A stretch of 64,000 nt of DNA from JBGAWK01 sp044227665 (GTDB lineage Bacteria > Bacteroidota > Bacteroidia > Chitinophagales > JADIYW01): contig JBGAWK010000002.1 of NCBI GenBank assembly GCA_044227665.1, positions 1 to 64,000 of the forward strand, in the 5' to 3' direction. Every line of letters starts with the position of its first letter. The stretch's first letter is position 1. Positions 35,423-43,843 of the stretch are shown piece by piece. A program made the position numbers and the translations under genes. The notes below the pieces were generated by a model that saw only the letters and a list, made by a program, of their open reading frames with translations, made no database searches and was not told the origin of the DNA.

Positions 35423-36655
35423 TCAATCTTGATTTAGTGTCATTATCAAGCTATGGGCTGCAATCCATGCTGTAGTCCATGCCGCCTGAAAATTAAATCC
35501 ACCTGTATAACCGTCAATATCTAATACTTCTCCCGCAAAATACAGCCTAGGCAGCCTCTTGGAACTCATAGTCTTAAAGTCTATCTCTGTAAGGGCTACA
35601 CCGCCTGCTGTTACAAACTCTTCTTTGTTGGTACTTTTGCCGAAAATATCAACAGTAGTGCTACAAAGCAACTGTGTTATTGTTTGCAGTTGCTTATTGT
35701 TGAGGTCTGCCCAGTTCTGGGTGTTTTCAATATTTGCTTTCAATAAAATGCTTTTCCAAAGTCGAGAAGGTAACAGTTGATGATGATAGGCATACACATT
35801 TTTCTTGCCATGCTCTAATTTTATAGATTTAAGATTTTCTAGAGTCTCATCTTCCCGCTCGTTCAGCCAGTTTATCTTTATCGTAAAATTATAATCTATC
35901 TCCGCCAGATGACGTGCCGCCATCGCAGATAATTTTAGAATTGCTGGGCCACTCAAGCCCCAGTGTGTGATAAGTACAGCACCATGTATAGAAAATCGAG
36001 TATCCACAATAGAGATATTCGCATTAGGAACACTCAATCCCGAAAGGTCTCTAAATAAAGTATCTTTTGTATTAAAAGTAAAAAGAGAAGGTACCGGCGT
36101 GACTATGTCTATAGACAAGTTACTAAGCATAGTCCATAATTTTGGGGAACCTCCTCCACAAATAAGCAGAAAGTCTAGTTCATCAATGCTTTCATTGCCA
36201 TATTTTACTGTAATTACAGCTGTATTTTCTGTATAATTTATCTGCGAAATATTTGCGCTATATTTGATTTCTACGTTGTTTTTTGCTAAAATATCTTTGA
36301 AACAATCTATGATAGATGAAGAAGAGTCACTCACTGGAAATATCCTTCCGTCAAGTTCTGTTTTCAAGGCAACGCCATGAATTTGTAACCACTCCACCAT
36401 ATTTTGGGGGCCAAATCGCTCAAAAGCCCCACGTAGAGCCTTTGCGCCTCGGGGATAATACTGTACGAGTTGCTGTGCCTCATAGCAAGCATGAGTGACA
36501 TTACATCTTCCGCCACCTGAAATTTTTACTTTTTGTAAAATCTTGTCGGACTGTTCATATACTGTTACCGTATCTTTATATACCTCACTTATTAGCACCG
36601 CAGCGAAAATTCCTGCTGCGCCACCCCCTAAAATGCCTATTTTCTTCTTAGCTAT
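35423..36655 (-). CDS. BaiN/HI0933-family FAD-dependent oxidoreductase with apparent ATA start
   Basis: A 410-residue NAD(P)/FAD flavoprotein of the HI0933/BaiN (RdsA) family. GGGAAG at residues 10-15 forms the FAD-binding fold; KISGGGRCNVTHA is the second family motif, and GEVLDIDGYTGGFNFQAAW closes the protein. There is no ATG, GTG or TTG between the in-frame stop TAG and the FAD motif; ATA at 36653-36655 is exactly where ATG is expected (ATA-Ala-Lys-Lys-Lys). The first standard start, GTG 36598, would cut off the FAD-binding motif. The gene follows the small lipoprotein by 6 bases. Rare ATA initiation, a point mutation or an error are all possible. Confidence 0.85.
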   Translation of the reverse strand: MAKKKIGILGGGAAGIFAAVLISEVYKDTVTVYEQSDKILQKVKISGGGRCNVTHACYEAQQLVQYYPRGAKALRGAFERFGPQNMVEWLQIHGVALKTELDGRIFPVSDSSSSIIDCFKDILAKNNVEIKYSANISQINYTENTAVITVKYGNESIDELDFLLICGGGSPKLWTMLSNLSIDIVTPVPSLFTFNTKDTLFRDLSGLSVPNANISIVDTRFSIHGAVLITHWGLSGPAILKLSAMAARHLAEIDYNFTIKINWLNEREDETLENLKSIKLEHGKKNVYAYHHQLLPSRLWKSILLKANIENTQNWADLNNKQLQTITQLLCSTTVDIFGKSTNKEEFVTAGGVALTEIDFKTMSSKRLPRLYFAGEVLDIDGYTGGFNFQAAWTTAWIAAHSLIMTLNQD

Positions 36656-36661
36656 AGCGAA

Positions 36662-36853
36662 CTATTTTTTCTTGTTCTTTTTGGGGTTGTATTTCACTTG
36701 TGAGGGCACAACGGAAGATCGCGTTTCCTGTTTTTTTACCTTTGTGGGGTCTTGTGAAGCCTGCTGCATAGCCTCCTGAGCAGGACAGCCGCTACCTCTG
36801 CGACACGAAGTAGCCAAAAGTAGTATCAGCATGAAATAACAAAATAATTTCAT
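36662..36853 (-). CDS. Small lipoprotein
   Basis: A 63-residue lipoprotein with a signal (LFCYFMLILLLATSC, acylated Cys17) and a short, strongly basic tail (SQVKYNPKKNKKK). It has a second cysteine at about 23. It is the first gene of a probable pair with the flavoprotein, separated by 6 bases. A minus-strand -7-like CTAAAGTA (reads TACTTTAG) lies at 36858-36865. The role is unknown. Confidence 0.6.
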   Translation of the reverse strand: MKLFCYFMLILLLATSCRRGSGCPAQEAMQQASQDPTKVKKQETRSSVVPSQVKYNPKKNKKK

Positions 36854-36941
36854 GCAACTAAAGTATAATGTTTTTAAGTATTATACAAAGTATTAGATTT
36901 TTTTATGGAAAATAAAGCCTAAATACATCTTAACTACCAAG

Positions 36942-38273
36942 ATGGTTGATGAGCGTATTTTACAATTTATTTGGCAGTATCGTTGTTACAATGCGAATAA
37001 TCTATTTACGGAGCAAGGCGATATAATACAAGTCATACATCCTGGCAGATACAATAAGGATGGAGGCCCTGATTTTCTAGAGGCTATTATCCAGATAGGA
37101 GATACGAGGTGGGCGGGTCATGTAGAAATCCATACTAAAGAAAGCCTCTGGCATGTTCACGGACATGAACGAGATACAAAATACCACAATGTTATTTTAC
37201 ATGTAGTATGGGAATGTGACCTAGGTGAAAGAAGATTGCCTACATTATGTTTGGAAGGACGCGTACCCCTTTCGCTTCTATCCCTGTATAAGAACCAAAT
37301 GGAGCAAAAGCAGCTATTGCCCTGCCAATCGGAATATCATGATATTCCAGAAATTATCTATACGCATTGGCGTGAACGCCTCATGATAGAACGCCTTGAG
37401 CAGAAGGCAGCGGATATTTTATCCCTACTATCTACATTAAACAATGATTGGAATCAGGCTGCCTTCGTGTTGTTGGCCACCTATTTAGGACTCCCCTGTA
37501 ATACTGAATCTATGCATGACCTCGCTATGGCTATAGATTATAGAATCATGCTCAAAAATGGCAGCTCTTTATTTACTACAGAGTCCATACTTTTTGGCGC
37601 AGCCGGACTGCTGCAAGATGTGGCAGTCCAAGATTATGCCATTGCACTAAAGAAAGAATACATTTATCAGCAACATAAGTATAGCTTGAGAGCCCTAAAC
37701 CCTCATAGGTGGCAGTGGTTGCGGATGCGACCGGCATCCTTCCCTACGCTAAGAATAGCACAATTAGCGAGCATCTGCGCTACACTATTTCCGGTTATGG
37801 ACAAAATTATAGATAACCCTCTATCCTTTTTGTTGGCACTGGAATCTATAGAAACCTCATCCTACTGGGAAAGTCATTATACCTTTGAGAAGCCTAGTAT
37901 AAAAAGAAGAAAACACATAGGCAAAGATTTGAGCCATAGAATAGGCAGCAATGTAGTTGCCCCCATTCTGATGGCTTATGGCATACACTCCTGCAATATG
38001 AAATTTCAAGAGGCAGCAATAGATTTGCTTGCTTCCTTGCCTGCCGAAAGTAATGCGATACTGCAAAAACTTCCCAACTCCTTCCCGCCTTCTACATCAT
38101 CAGCACACACGCAGGGATTATTGCAGCTGTACAAGCAGTATTGTACCAAAAAGCGATGTCTGGATTGTGCTATCGGCTGCCATATTTTGAGGAGGACATT
38201 TAACGTTGAGAATCTATCAAAAAAGGGTACATTTGAAATCCGTGAAGAGGAATATCAATATGTTAGAGCGTAA
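36942..38273 (+). CDS. DUF2851-family protein
   Basis: A 443-residue protein matching DUF2851: LQFIWQYRCYNANNLFT start, HPGRYNKDGGPDF and GHVEIHTKESLWHVHGH motif (near 70-90), then YHNVILHVVWECD. The C-terminal part ends with a Cys-rich QYCTKKRCLDCAIGCHIL. It is a Bacteroidota protein family of unknown function without signal peptide. Its last 14 bases overlap the PspC gene, a conserved pair, so the two are likely cotranslated and may work together at the membrane. Confidence 0.85.
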   Translation: MVDERILQFIWQYRCYNANNLFTEQGDIIQVIHPGRYNKDGGPDFLEAIIQIGDTRWAGHVEIHTKESLWHVHGHERDTKYHNVILHVVWECDLGERRLPTLCLEGRVPLSLLSLYKNQMEQKQLLPCQSEYHDIPEIIYTHWRERLMIERLEQKAADILSLLSTLNNDWNQAAFVLLATYLGLPCNTESMHDLAMAIDYRIMLKNGSSLFTTESILFGAAGLLQDVAVQDYAIALKKEYIYQQHKYSLRALNPHRWQWLRMRPASFPTLRIAQLASICATLFPVMDKIIDNPLSFLLALESIETSSYWESHYTFEKPSIKRRKHIGKDLSHRIGSNVVAPILMAYGIHSCNMKFQEAAIDLLASLPAESNAILQKLPNSFPPSTSSAHTQGLLQLYKQYCTKKRCLDCAIGCHILRRTFNVENLSKKGTFEIREEEYQYVRA

Positions 38274-38487
38274 CTATTTTCGCGATACCATAGAAAAAGG
38301 CTTTTATGGGGTATGCACCCTCTTGGGAAGAAAATTGCAAATGCCTTCAAAAAGGGTACGTATGTTCTTTGTATATGCTTCATTTCTGACGATGGGCTCT
38401 CCTATCATTATATATCTTATCATAGCTTTTTGGATGAACATGAGAAATATGGTCAAGACTAAACGCAATCCCGTTTGGGATATTTGA
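38260..38487 (+). CDS. PspC-domain small membrane protein
   Basis: A 75-residue protein starting at ATG 38260 (an earlier frame-matching start would only extend into the DUF2851 gene). It has a PspC/phage-shock type module: KGFYGVCTLLGRKLQMPSKR followed by a hydrophobic hairpin (FFVYASFLTMGSPIIIYLIIAFWM). PspC proteins respond to envelope stress in other bacteria. It overlaps DUF2851 by 14 bases. Confidence 0.8.
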   Translation: MLERNYFRDTIEKGFYGVCTLLGRKLQMPSKRVRMFFVYASFLTMGSPIIIYLIIAFWMNMRNMVKTKRNPVWDI

Positions 38488-38510
38488 TTTTTTATATGCA
38501 CATAATATTG

Positions 38511-38518
38511 TATTTTCG
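38511..38518 (+). promoter_or_regulatory. -7-like box of the OppC-like permease gene
   Basis: TATTTTCG differs from TAnnTTTG in one position and lies 12 bases before the ATG at 38531. It could give the permease its own transcript, separate from DUF2851-PspC. Confidence 0.35.
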
Positions 38519-38530
38519 TCGCATTAAGCA

Positions 38531-39754
38531 ATGGGCAATATTCACGATACACCAATGCAGCGAACTTGGCGGCGACTGTTGAAAAACAAACCTGCCGTCC
38601 TTAGCTTGTGTATTATAATAATAGCAATATTTCTGGCAATATTTGCGCCCCTAATAGCTACGGACAATACGCCTGATGCCAACGACCAAATCTTGGAATT
38701 GGCGAATATGCCTCCAGGGTACAAGATCAATATACTTAAAGTCAGAAAAGATAGAGAAGAGCCTCATACGGGATGGCTCAATAGGATATTCAAAGGCGTA
38801 GAAAATCCCTACATGATGATTCCCATTACCGACTATACTATAGAAGGTAATATCATGAAAGCCAAAGTATATAAGGGTACATTTATACCGCCATCCGAGC
38901 AAGATTTTTTACTTACAGATATAGCCTTTGCCAATTCTTTGGAAGACAAGAATGTGGGTGTTGTGGGAGATAAAGTTTCTTACACAGATTATTTGGAAAA
39001 AAGCTGCTCTGTATCGCTAAAGGAATTACAACGTATCGTAAAGAAAGAACACGTTACGCAAAGAAAATTCTACTTGGGCACGGATGCTTATGGTAGAGAT
39101 ATCTTGAGTCGGCTGCTTTATGGCGTACGCGTATCTATTTCTGTAGGATTTGTTGCTGTACTAATTTCTCTTACCATTGGCATTACATTAGGGTCTGTTG
39201 CTGGATTCTACCGAGGAAAGTTGGATAACTTTATCATGTGGTTTATAAATGTAGTATGGGCAATACCTACGGTGCTATTGGCTATGGCCATCTCCTTTGC
39301 TTTGGGCAGCTATATGGATAGTTTTTGGATAATATATATTGCTGTAGGCTTGTCCATGTGGGTGGAAGTAGCGCGCATAGTACGAGGGCAAGTGATGAGC
39401 GTGAGAGAAATGGAATATATCCAAGCGGCAAAAGGATTGGGATACAATGATTTCAGAACGATTACACGACATGTATTGCCTAATATTATTGGACCTATTA
39501 TGGTGGTTTCGGCATCGGACTTTGCTTCTGCGATACTTATTGAAGCGGGTTTGAGCATGTTGGGCATTGGTGTGCGCCCACCTATGCCTTCTTGGGGGGT
39601 GATGCTTAATGAACACCACAACTATCTTTTTACCGAAGGTAAGGCATTCCTCGCCTTAATTCCAGGTCTTTGTATTATGACAATGGTACTTGCCTTCAAT
39701 TTACTAGGCAACGGTCTTAGAGATGCCTTTGATGTAAAAGGAAGATTAGAGTAA
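38531..39754 (+). CDS. ABC transporter permease of peptide/nickel type (OppC/DppC-like)
   Basis: A 407-residue inner-membrane permease. The N-terminal signal-anchor (SLCIIIIAIFLAIFAPLIA) and the OppC-type core (LGTDAYGRDILSRLLYG near 180, EAA-loop segment IQAAKGLGYNDFRTITRHVLP near 300) are clear. Residues about 50-175 form a large periplasmic insertion absent from ordinary OppC proteins of about 300 residues, a feature seen in Bacteroidota versions. The other subunits (second permease, ATPases, binding protein) are not adjacent, so it must work with unlinked partners. The 3' end overlaps the sulfotransferase by 9 bases. Confidence 0.88.
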   Translation: MGNIHDTPMQRTWRRLLKNKPAVLSLCIIIIAIFLAIFAPLIATDNTPDANDQILELANMPPGYKINILKVRKDREEPHTGWLNRIFKGVENPYMMIPITDYTIEGNIMKAKVYKGTFIPPSEQDFLLTDIAFANSLEDKNVGVVGDKVSYTDYLEKSCSVSLKELQRIVKKEHVTQRKFYLGTDAYGRDILSRLLYGVRVSISVGFVAVLISLTIGITLGSVAGFYRGKLDNFIMWFINVVWAIPTVLLAMAISFALGSYMDSFWIIYIAVGLSMWVEVARIVRGQVMSVREMEYIQAAKGLGYNDFRTITRHVLPNIIGPIMVVSASDFASAILIEAGLSMLGIGVRPPMPSWGVMLNEHHNYLFTEGKAFLALIPGLCIMTMVLAFNLLGNGLRDAFDVKGRLE

Positions 39755-40729
39755 CCTATCTGGGCTGTTTATCTTGTATTTCTTTTGCCTATTGAGATGA
39801 TGAAATAGTGCTGGAAAAGTAATATTCAATTTTCTGGCTAATATATAGATGAGTCTTTGCTTCAGAGCGGGCTTTTCTCCATTTCTTCCACTGATGATGT
39901 AGTCGTATTTCTTCATAGAGTTTCCTAAAAAATACTCTGTATTAGCAACCTGGTTCTCATTGAGCATCGTCTTCCATCTATCTGCATTGGCAGCATTGAA
40001 GCTTATACCTCTCTGGTTTTCATCTCCAAAGGAACTATTCTTCACTCCTACATCCAACATAGTAGAAAGATATTGTATGTCTAAGAATTTACATATTTGC
40101 TGTATAGTGTTCTCAGGAGTTGTTATGATATCTTCATATCGAAATACAGCAAAGTTTTCGGGGTATCTATTTTTCCATTTATCTATCAAATCAAATACAC
40201 ACTGTGTCCGAAAAATAAAATTGAAGAGACTGAATTTTACTAATGTCTCTTTATTGTTATCCAATTTTACTATCTCTGACAGCATGGCTGCTCTTGGGTC
40301 ACGCACTAGGGCTATAATTTTAGCATTTGGGAATTTTAGCATTATATCTTTCAGATAAAAAATATGTGCTGGGGTCTTCTCTCCGGTATGGTATTGTAAG
40401 GTATCCGTCCAAGATTGAAAAAATTTATCTATAAGGGTATTAGGGGATAATGGTACAATTTCTTCATCTTCTATATGTTCGAGAATTTGGATAAGATTTT
40501 TTTGGTATTCTTCAATAGTCCACCCTTTATTGACCTGTGGTAGTACTGATAGGCAATAGTCTTTGAATGCTTTGCCCGAAACTTTTTTATAGCAAAATAA
40601 CTTCCACAATAATATATAAAAATGTGTCTCTGAGGGCAGCATCCTCACCTCAGGATTTTTATCTAACATGGATACTAACAAGGTAGTGCCGCTGCGCTGA
40701 AAGCCTAGGATAAATATGGGTGAATGCAT
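39746..40729 (-). CDS. Sulfotransferase-family protein
   Basis: A 327-residue PAPS-type sulfotransferase fold. The 5'-phosphosulfate loop is FQRSGTTLL (residues 10-18), RDPRAAML follows near 140 (3'-phosphate binding) and RYEDI near 195 supports the acceptor region. These enzymes transfer sulfate to carbohydrates, lipids or peptides. No other sulfur-assimilation genes are nearby, so PAPS supply and substrate are unknown. It lies in the opposite direction to the OppC-like gene, overlapping it by 9 bases. Confidence 0.82.
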   Translation of the reverse strand: MHSPIFILGFQRSGTTLLVSMLDKNPEVRMLPSETHFYILLWKLFCYKKVSGKAFKDYCLSVLPQVNKGWTIEEYQKNLIQILEHIEDEEIVPLSPNTLIDKFFQSWTDTLQYHTGEKTPAHIFYLKDIMLKFPNAKIIALVRDPRAAMLSEIVKLDNNKETLVKFSLFNFIFRTQCVFDLIDKWKNRYPENFAVFRYEDIITTPENTIQQICKFLDIQYLSTMLDVGVKNSSFGDENQRGISFNAANADRWKTMLNENQVANTEYFLGNSMKKYDYIISGRNGEKPALKQRLIYILARKLNITFPALFHHLNRQKKYKINSPDRLL

Positions 40730-40834
40730 GTGTATATAAAGATACGATTACAGAACACTATAGAGTAATAGAGTAGTCACATAGTATTTCCTGTTCAAAT
40801 GTTTGTATTTACAATACTATCTAATAAAGAAACT

Positions 40835-40867
40835 TGAATAAATAAAATGTTTCATTTTATTTATTCA
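40835..40867 (-). terminator. Perfect 15-bp hairpin at the end of the carbonic anhydrase gene
   Basis: Arms of 15 bases (40835-40849 and 40853-40867) pair perfectly around a TTT loop and cover the stop codon and last codons of the carbonic anhydrase gene. All pairs but three are A-T. It probably terminates or stabilises the operon mRNA; no T-run follows on the minus strand. Confidence 0.6.
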
Positions 40868-41492
40868 GATCATAAATCTTCATGATTTCTTTCAGAATGG
40901 ATGGAAAATCAATTTTTAGGTCTATAATTTTTCCAGTATGAATATCAAATACCCAACCATGAACAGTAATTCCTCTTTCTTTATAGGCTTCTTGTACTGC
41001 TGCAGTTTTTATCAAATTTATACATTGCTCTTGTACATTGAGTTCTATGAGGCGATTGTATCTCTTGGAGTTGTCTTCTATTGTATCGAGTTCTTGCTGG
41101 TGCAAACGATATACATCCCGAATGTTACGCAACCAAGGATTGAGGATGCCCATATCTGTTGGAGTCATGGCTGCTTTTACCCCTCCACATTCATAATGAC
41201 CGCACACAATAATATGCTTTACTTTCAGATGTCGGACAGCATAATTCAATACAGACATCATATTTAGGTCTATAGAAATCACCATATTCGCAATATTGCG
41301 ATGTATGAATACTTCGCCGGGATTAGCACCCATAAGGTCTTCAGCAGTCACCCTGCTATCTGAACAACCGATATACAGGAATTCCGGGGTTTGACCTTTA
41401 GCCAAATTTTTAAAATAATCGGGATTTACAGCCAACTTTTCTGCTATCCATTTTTCATTGTTCTGAAATAATTTTTCAAATTCCATTTCCAA
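40857..41492 (-). CDS. can: Beta-class carbonic anhydrase
   Basis: A 211-residue enzyme that interconverts CO2 and bicarbonate. Zinc ligands are Cys43 (GCSDSR), His99 and Cys102 (CGHYECGG), and the catalytic dyad Asp45/Arg47 is present. Type-II-like opening (EFEKLFQNNEKW) and length match Escherichia coli Can. It is the last gene of a minus-strand cluster with bestrophin (6 bases upstream), an FMN reductase and a K+ channel. It would supply or consume bicarbonate next to the bestrophin channel. Confidence 0.95.
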   Translation of the reverse strand: MEMEFEKLFQNNEKWIAEKLAVNPDYFKNLAKGQTPEFLYIGCSDSRVTAEDLMGANPGEVFIHRNIANMVISIDLNMMSVLNYAVRHLKVKHIIVCGHYECGGVKAAMTPTDMGILNPWLRNIRDVYRLHQQELDTIEDNSKRYNRLIELNVQEQCINLIKTAAVQEAYKERGITVHGWVFDIHTGKIIDLKIDFPSILKEIMKIYDLNK

Positions 41493-41498
41493 GGTTTT

Positions 41499-42521
41499 TT
41501 ATACTAAAATATTGTTTTGAGCGCTATAAGGTGTCAAATCATGCTTTATGTCCAGCATTTCCTTCATGTCTATTTCTATATTTCTGCTAATTGTAGTAAT
41601 CGGTACATCATTAGCACTTCCCTCAAAGGGATTTTCTGTGGACTCTCCTATGCGTTCCATAGTAGTAAATATCCAACCACCTAATGCAGCAAAGGGTATT
41701 GTCATCCACAAATATTGTTCTCCTATTTTTACAAATTCTTGCATCATACCGAAAGGTATCAAGAATACAAATATTTTTATAAACCATGAATTCAAACTGG
41801 CAAAATGTCGTGGGTATGGAAAGCCTTTTATTCTTTCACTAGCCCCTTGTTGGTTATAGAATTCTACAATAATTTTTTCTAATTCCATGTGCCTAAAATC
41901 TTCAATGAGACCCAATTCTAAAAGTTTTTTTAGATGTTCTGACTGCACTGACAAAATATAAGCTGCCTTGTTTGATTTACTCAGTACTTTATTTAGCTCT
42001 GTTTTAGATAAATAGGTTTTCAGCACTTCCTTTCCTTCTATATTGTGTTCTTCTACGGTAAAGTACTTGTTTTTATATTCTTGGTTATGTTTCAAGTTGA
42101 TGGCCTCCCAAGGCTTATTTTCTCGCAACTGAAAGCGCAGTGCCGTAAGCCATGCGAAATGACGATTATAAAGTTCTATATGTACTTTTCTCAATTCTTC
42201 TTCTGATAGTGGATTTATTGCATGTTGATTACTCACATAGTCCCTAACCATGACACCCCAACTTCTGCTTGCATTAGTAATAGAACCCCAAATTCTTCGC
42301 GCTTCCCAAAGCCTGTCATACGTAGCATTATTTTTGAACCCTACAACAAATGCTACTGCTGTACCTATGAGTGCAATTGGCAACCATGGCAACAGCAGCC
42401 ATTTCCAATGAAACGTTAAGTATAATATTACGGGTATAGAAGCTAAAAGCAAAAGTTGAACAATATCCCTACGTGTCCAGTTTATGACTTCTCTGAACGA
42501 ATAACCTCTACCTACATGCAT
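41499..42521 (-). CDS. Bestrophin-family anion channel
   Basis: A 340-residue protein of the bestrophin (RFP-TM) family. The N-terminal part has a KNNATYDRLWEARRIWG segment, the family's signature helix motif, and hydrophobic helices; a central cytosolic region follows and a second hydrophobic pair lies near 245-285. Bacterial homologues form pentameric ion channels; eukaryotic ones pass chloride and bicarbonate. It is 6 bases upstream of carbonic anhydrase and 2 bases downstream of the FMN reductase. A bicarbonate role is an inference from this neighbour. Confidence 0.88.
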   Translation of the reverse strand: MHVGRGYSFREVINWTRRDIVQLLLLASIPVILYLTFHWKWLLLPWLPIALIGTAVAFVVGFKNNATYDRLWEARRIWGSITNASRSWGVMVRDYVSNQHAINPLSEEELRKVHIELYNRHFAWLTALRFQLRENKPWEAINLKHNQEYKNKYFTVEEHNIEGKEVLKTYLSKTELNKVLSKSNKAAYILSVQSEHLKKLLELGLIEDFRHMELEKIIVEFYNQQGASERIKGFPYPRHFASLNSWFIKIFVFLIPFGMMQEFVKIGEQYLWMTIPFAALGGWIFTTMERIGESTENPFEGSANDVPITTISRNIEIDMKEMLDIKHDLTPYSAQNNILV

Positions 42522-42523
42522 AG

Positions 42524-43048
42524 TTATAATTTAGATTTAACTTCATTGATTAAAGTTTCAAATTTAGTATAGATTTCGGGATTTACTATACCCATTTCCT
42601 GAGAATAATTTTGTTGAAACTGCGGTAGGCAGAAATGTCCTAAAATCTCAGCACCATGAATAGGAAACCTAACCAATGCGGCATCCATTACCCCTCTTCC
42701 GCCCCGGACTCCGGGAGAAGTAGATAGTAAAAGTAATTTTTTATTTTCAAAAAATTTATTGCGAAAGCGGCTAGTCCAGTCAAAAAGATTTTTGAATGCT
42801 GTAGTGTATGTTCCATTGTGTTCTGCCAATGAAATTATAATAAAGTCCGCTTCTTCAATTTTGTTATAAAACAATCTTGTTGCTTCAGGTATACCACTTT
42901 CCTGTTCAATATCAATCGAATAGATGGGCAAGGGAAATGAGTTTATATCTATCATCTCCACATCATCAAAAAATGTTGCTGTATAACGTGCAAATTCTTT
43001 GTTAATAGATTTTTTACTATTGCTTGCACCAAAGGATATAATTTTCAT
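42524..43048 (-). CDS. NADPH-dependent FMN reductase family protein
   Basis: A 174-residue flavodoxin-like oxidoreductase. The N-terminal IISFGASNSKKSIN is the phosphate-binding loop of the NADPH-FMN reductase group; SLAEHNGTYTTAFKNLFDW is the family's second motif. It reduces FMN, quinones or similar small molecules with NAD(P)H. It is in the ion-channel/carbonic anhydrase cluster, spaced 2 bases from bestrophin and 34 from the K+ channel gene. A functional connection with them is not known. Confidence 0.85.
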   Translation of the reverse strand: MKIISFGASNSKKSINKEFARYTATFFDDVEMIDINSFPLPIYSIDIEQESGIPEATRLFYNKIEEADFIIISLAEHNGTYTTAFKNLFDWTSRFRNKFFENKKLLLLSTSPGVRGGRGVMDAALVRFPIHGAEILGHFCLPQFQQNYSQEMGIVNPEIYTKFETLINEVKSKL

Positions 43049-43082
43049 ATTTTAATTTTTAATTAATTACTACACACATAAC

Positions 43083-43757
43083 TTAGGCATTATTAGTCGT
43101 AAATTTTGAAATAATAATGCCTACTACTGCCACCATATAAAACTGCCCCAACATTCCAAAGAATGCTACCAAAAGCCTACTGGAGTCATTGATGGGATAA
43201 ATATCTCCAAATCCTATACTTGTAAGTGTAATAAAACTAAAATAGGATAATTGATTGTAAATTATAGGTACATTGCCGTAAGAGATACCATGAAATGATT
43301 GTGGAAAGATATTTTCTATAAACAAATAGGAGAACAATGCCACCATGCTTAATAGCAAATATCCACAAAAAGAGCCAATCACCACATTCATTCTAACTTC
43401 TTTCGTGAGTGCTATCTGATAAAGTACAATACTAAAAATAAAGGAGTAGTACAGTATGAAAAATATGGTAAGAAATCTCAAAAATATGAGGTCGTTCTTA
43501 AATACCAAATATAAAAAAGGCATAGAAATGCTAATACTTCCCATGATTTTTCTCAGCAGTAATACTGTTTTGTTGTGTTCAGAAAAAACCCCATAAGAGG
43601 CTAAGGCAATAATAAGCATATTTACAAACCATACATACCTTATATATATCTCATTATCAGGGAAAAATATCTTGTCAAAAATTAATATTAATAGTGCCAA
43701 TAATAGGAATTCATAGCGAAAAGTATTCAGCTTAGAATGTGCTGCTGTAGTCTTCAT
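43083..43757 (-). CDS. K+ channel-like protein with TSIGFGD selectivity filter
   Basis: A 224-residue protein with about six hydrophobic segments. The pore motif is T179-S-I-G-F-G-D185, a potassium-type selectivity filter (TxGYGD-like with Phe), just before the last membrane helix (FFGMLGQFYMVAVVGIIIS). The preceding four segments recall six-helix voltage-gated-type channels, but without a regular Arg sensor. Likely a homotetrameric K+ channel of the inner membrane. It opens the minus-strand cluster with FMN reductase, bestrophin and carbonic anhydrase. Confidence 0.85.
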   Translation of the reverse strand: MKTTAAHSKLNTFRYEFLLLALLILIFDKIFFPDNEIYIRYVWFVNMLIIALASYGVFSEHNKTVLLLRKIMGSISISMPFLYLVFKNDLIFLRFLTIFFILYYSFIFSIVLYQIALTKEVRMNVVIGSFCGYLLLSMVALFSYLFIENIFPQSFHGISYGNVPIIYNQLSYFSFITLTSIGFGDIYPINDSSRLLVAFFGMLGQFYMVAVVGIIISKFTTNNA

Positions 43758-43843
43758 ATATTAAACACAATATACATATTTTACCTTTACATTCTATACT
43801 GTCAGCGTTATATGCTTTCATCAGCCCTTGGGAATTTCATTGC

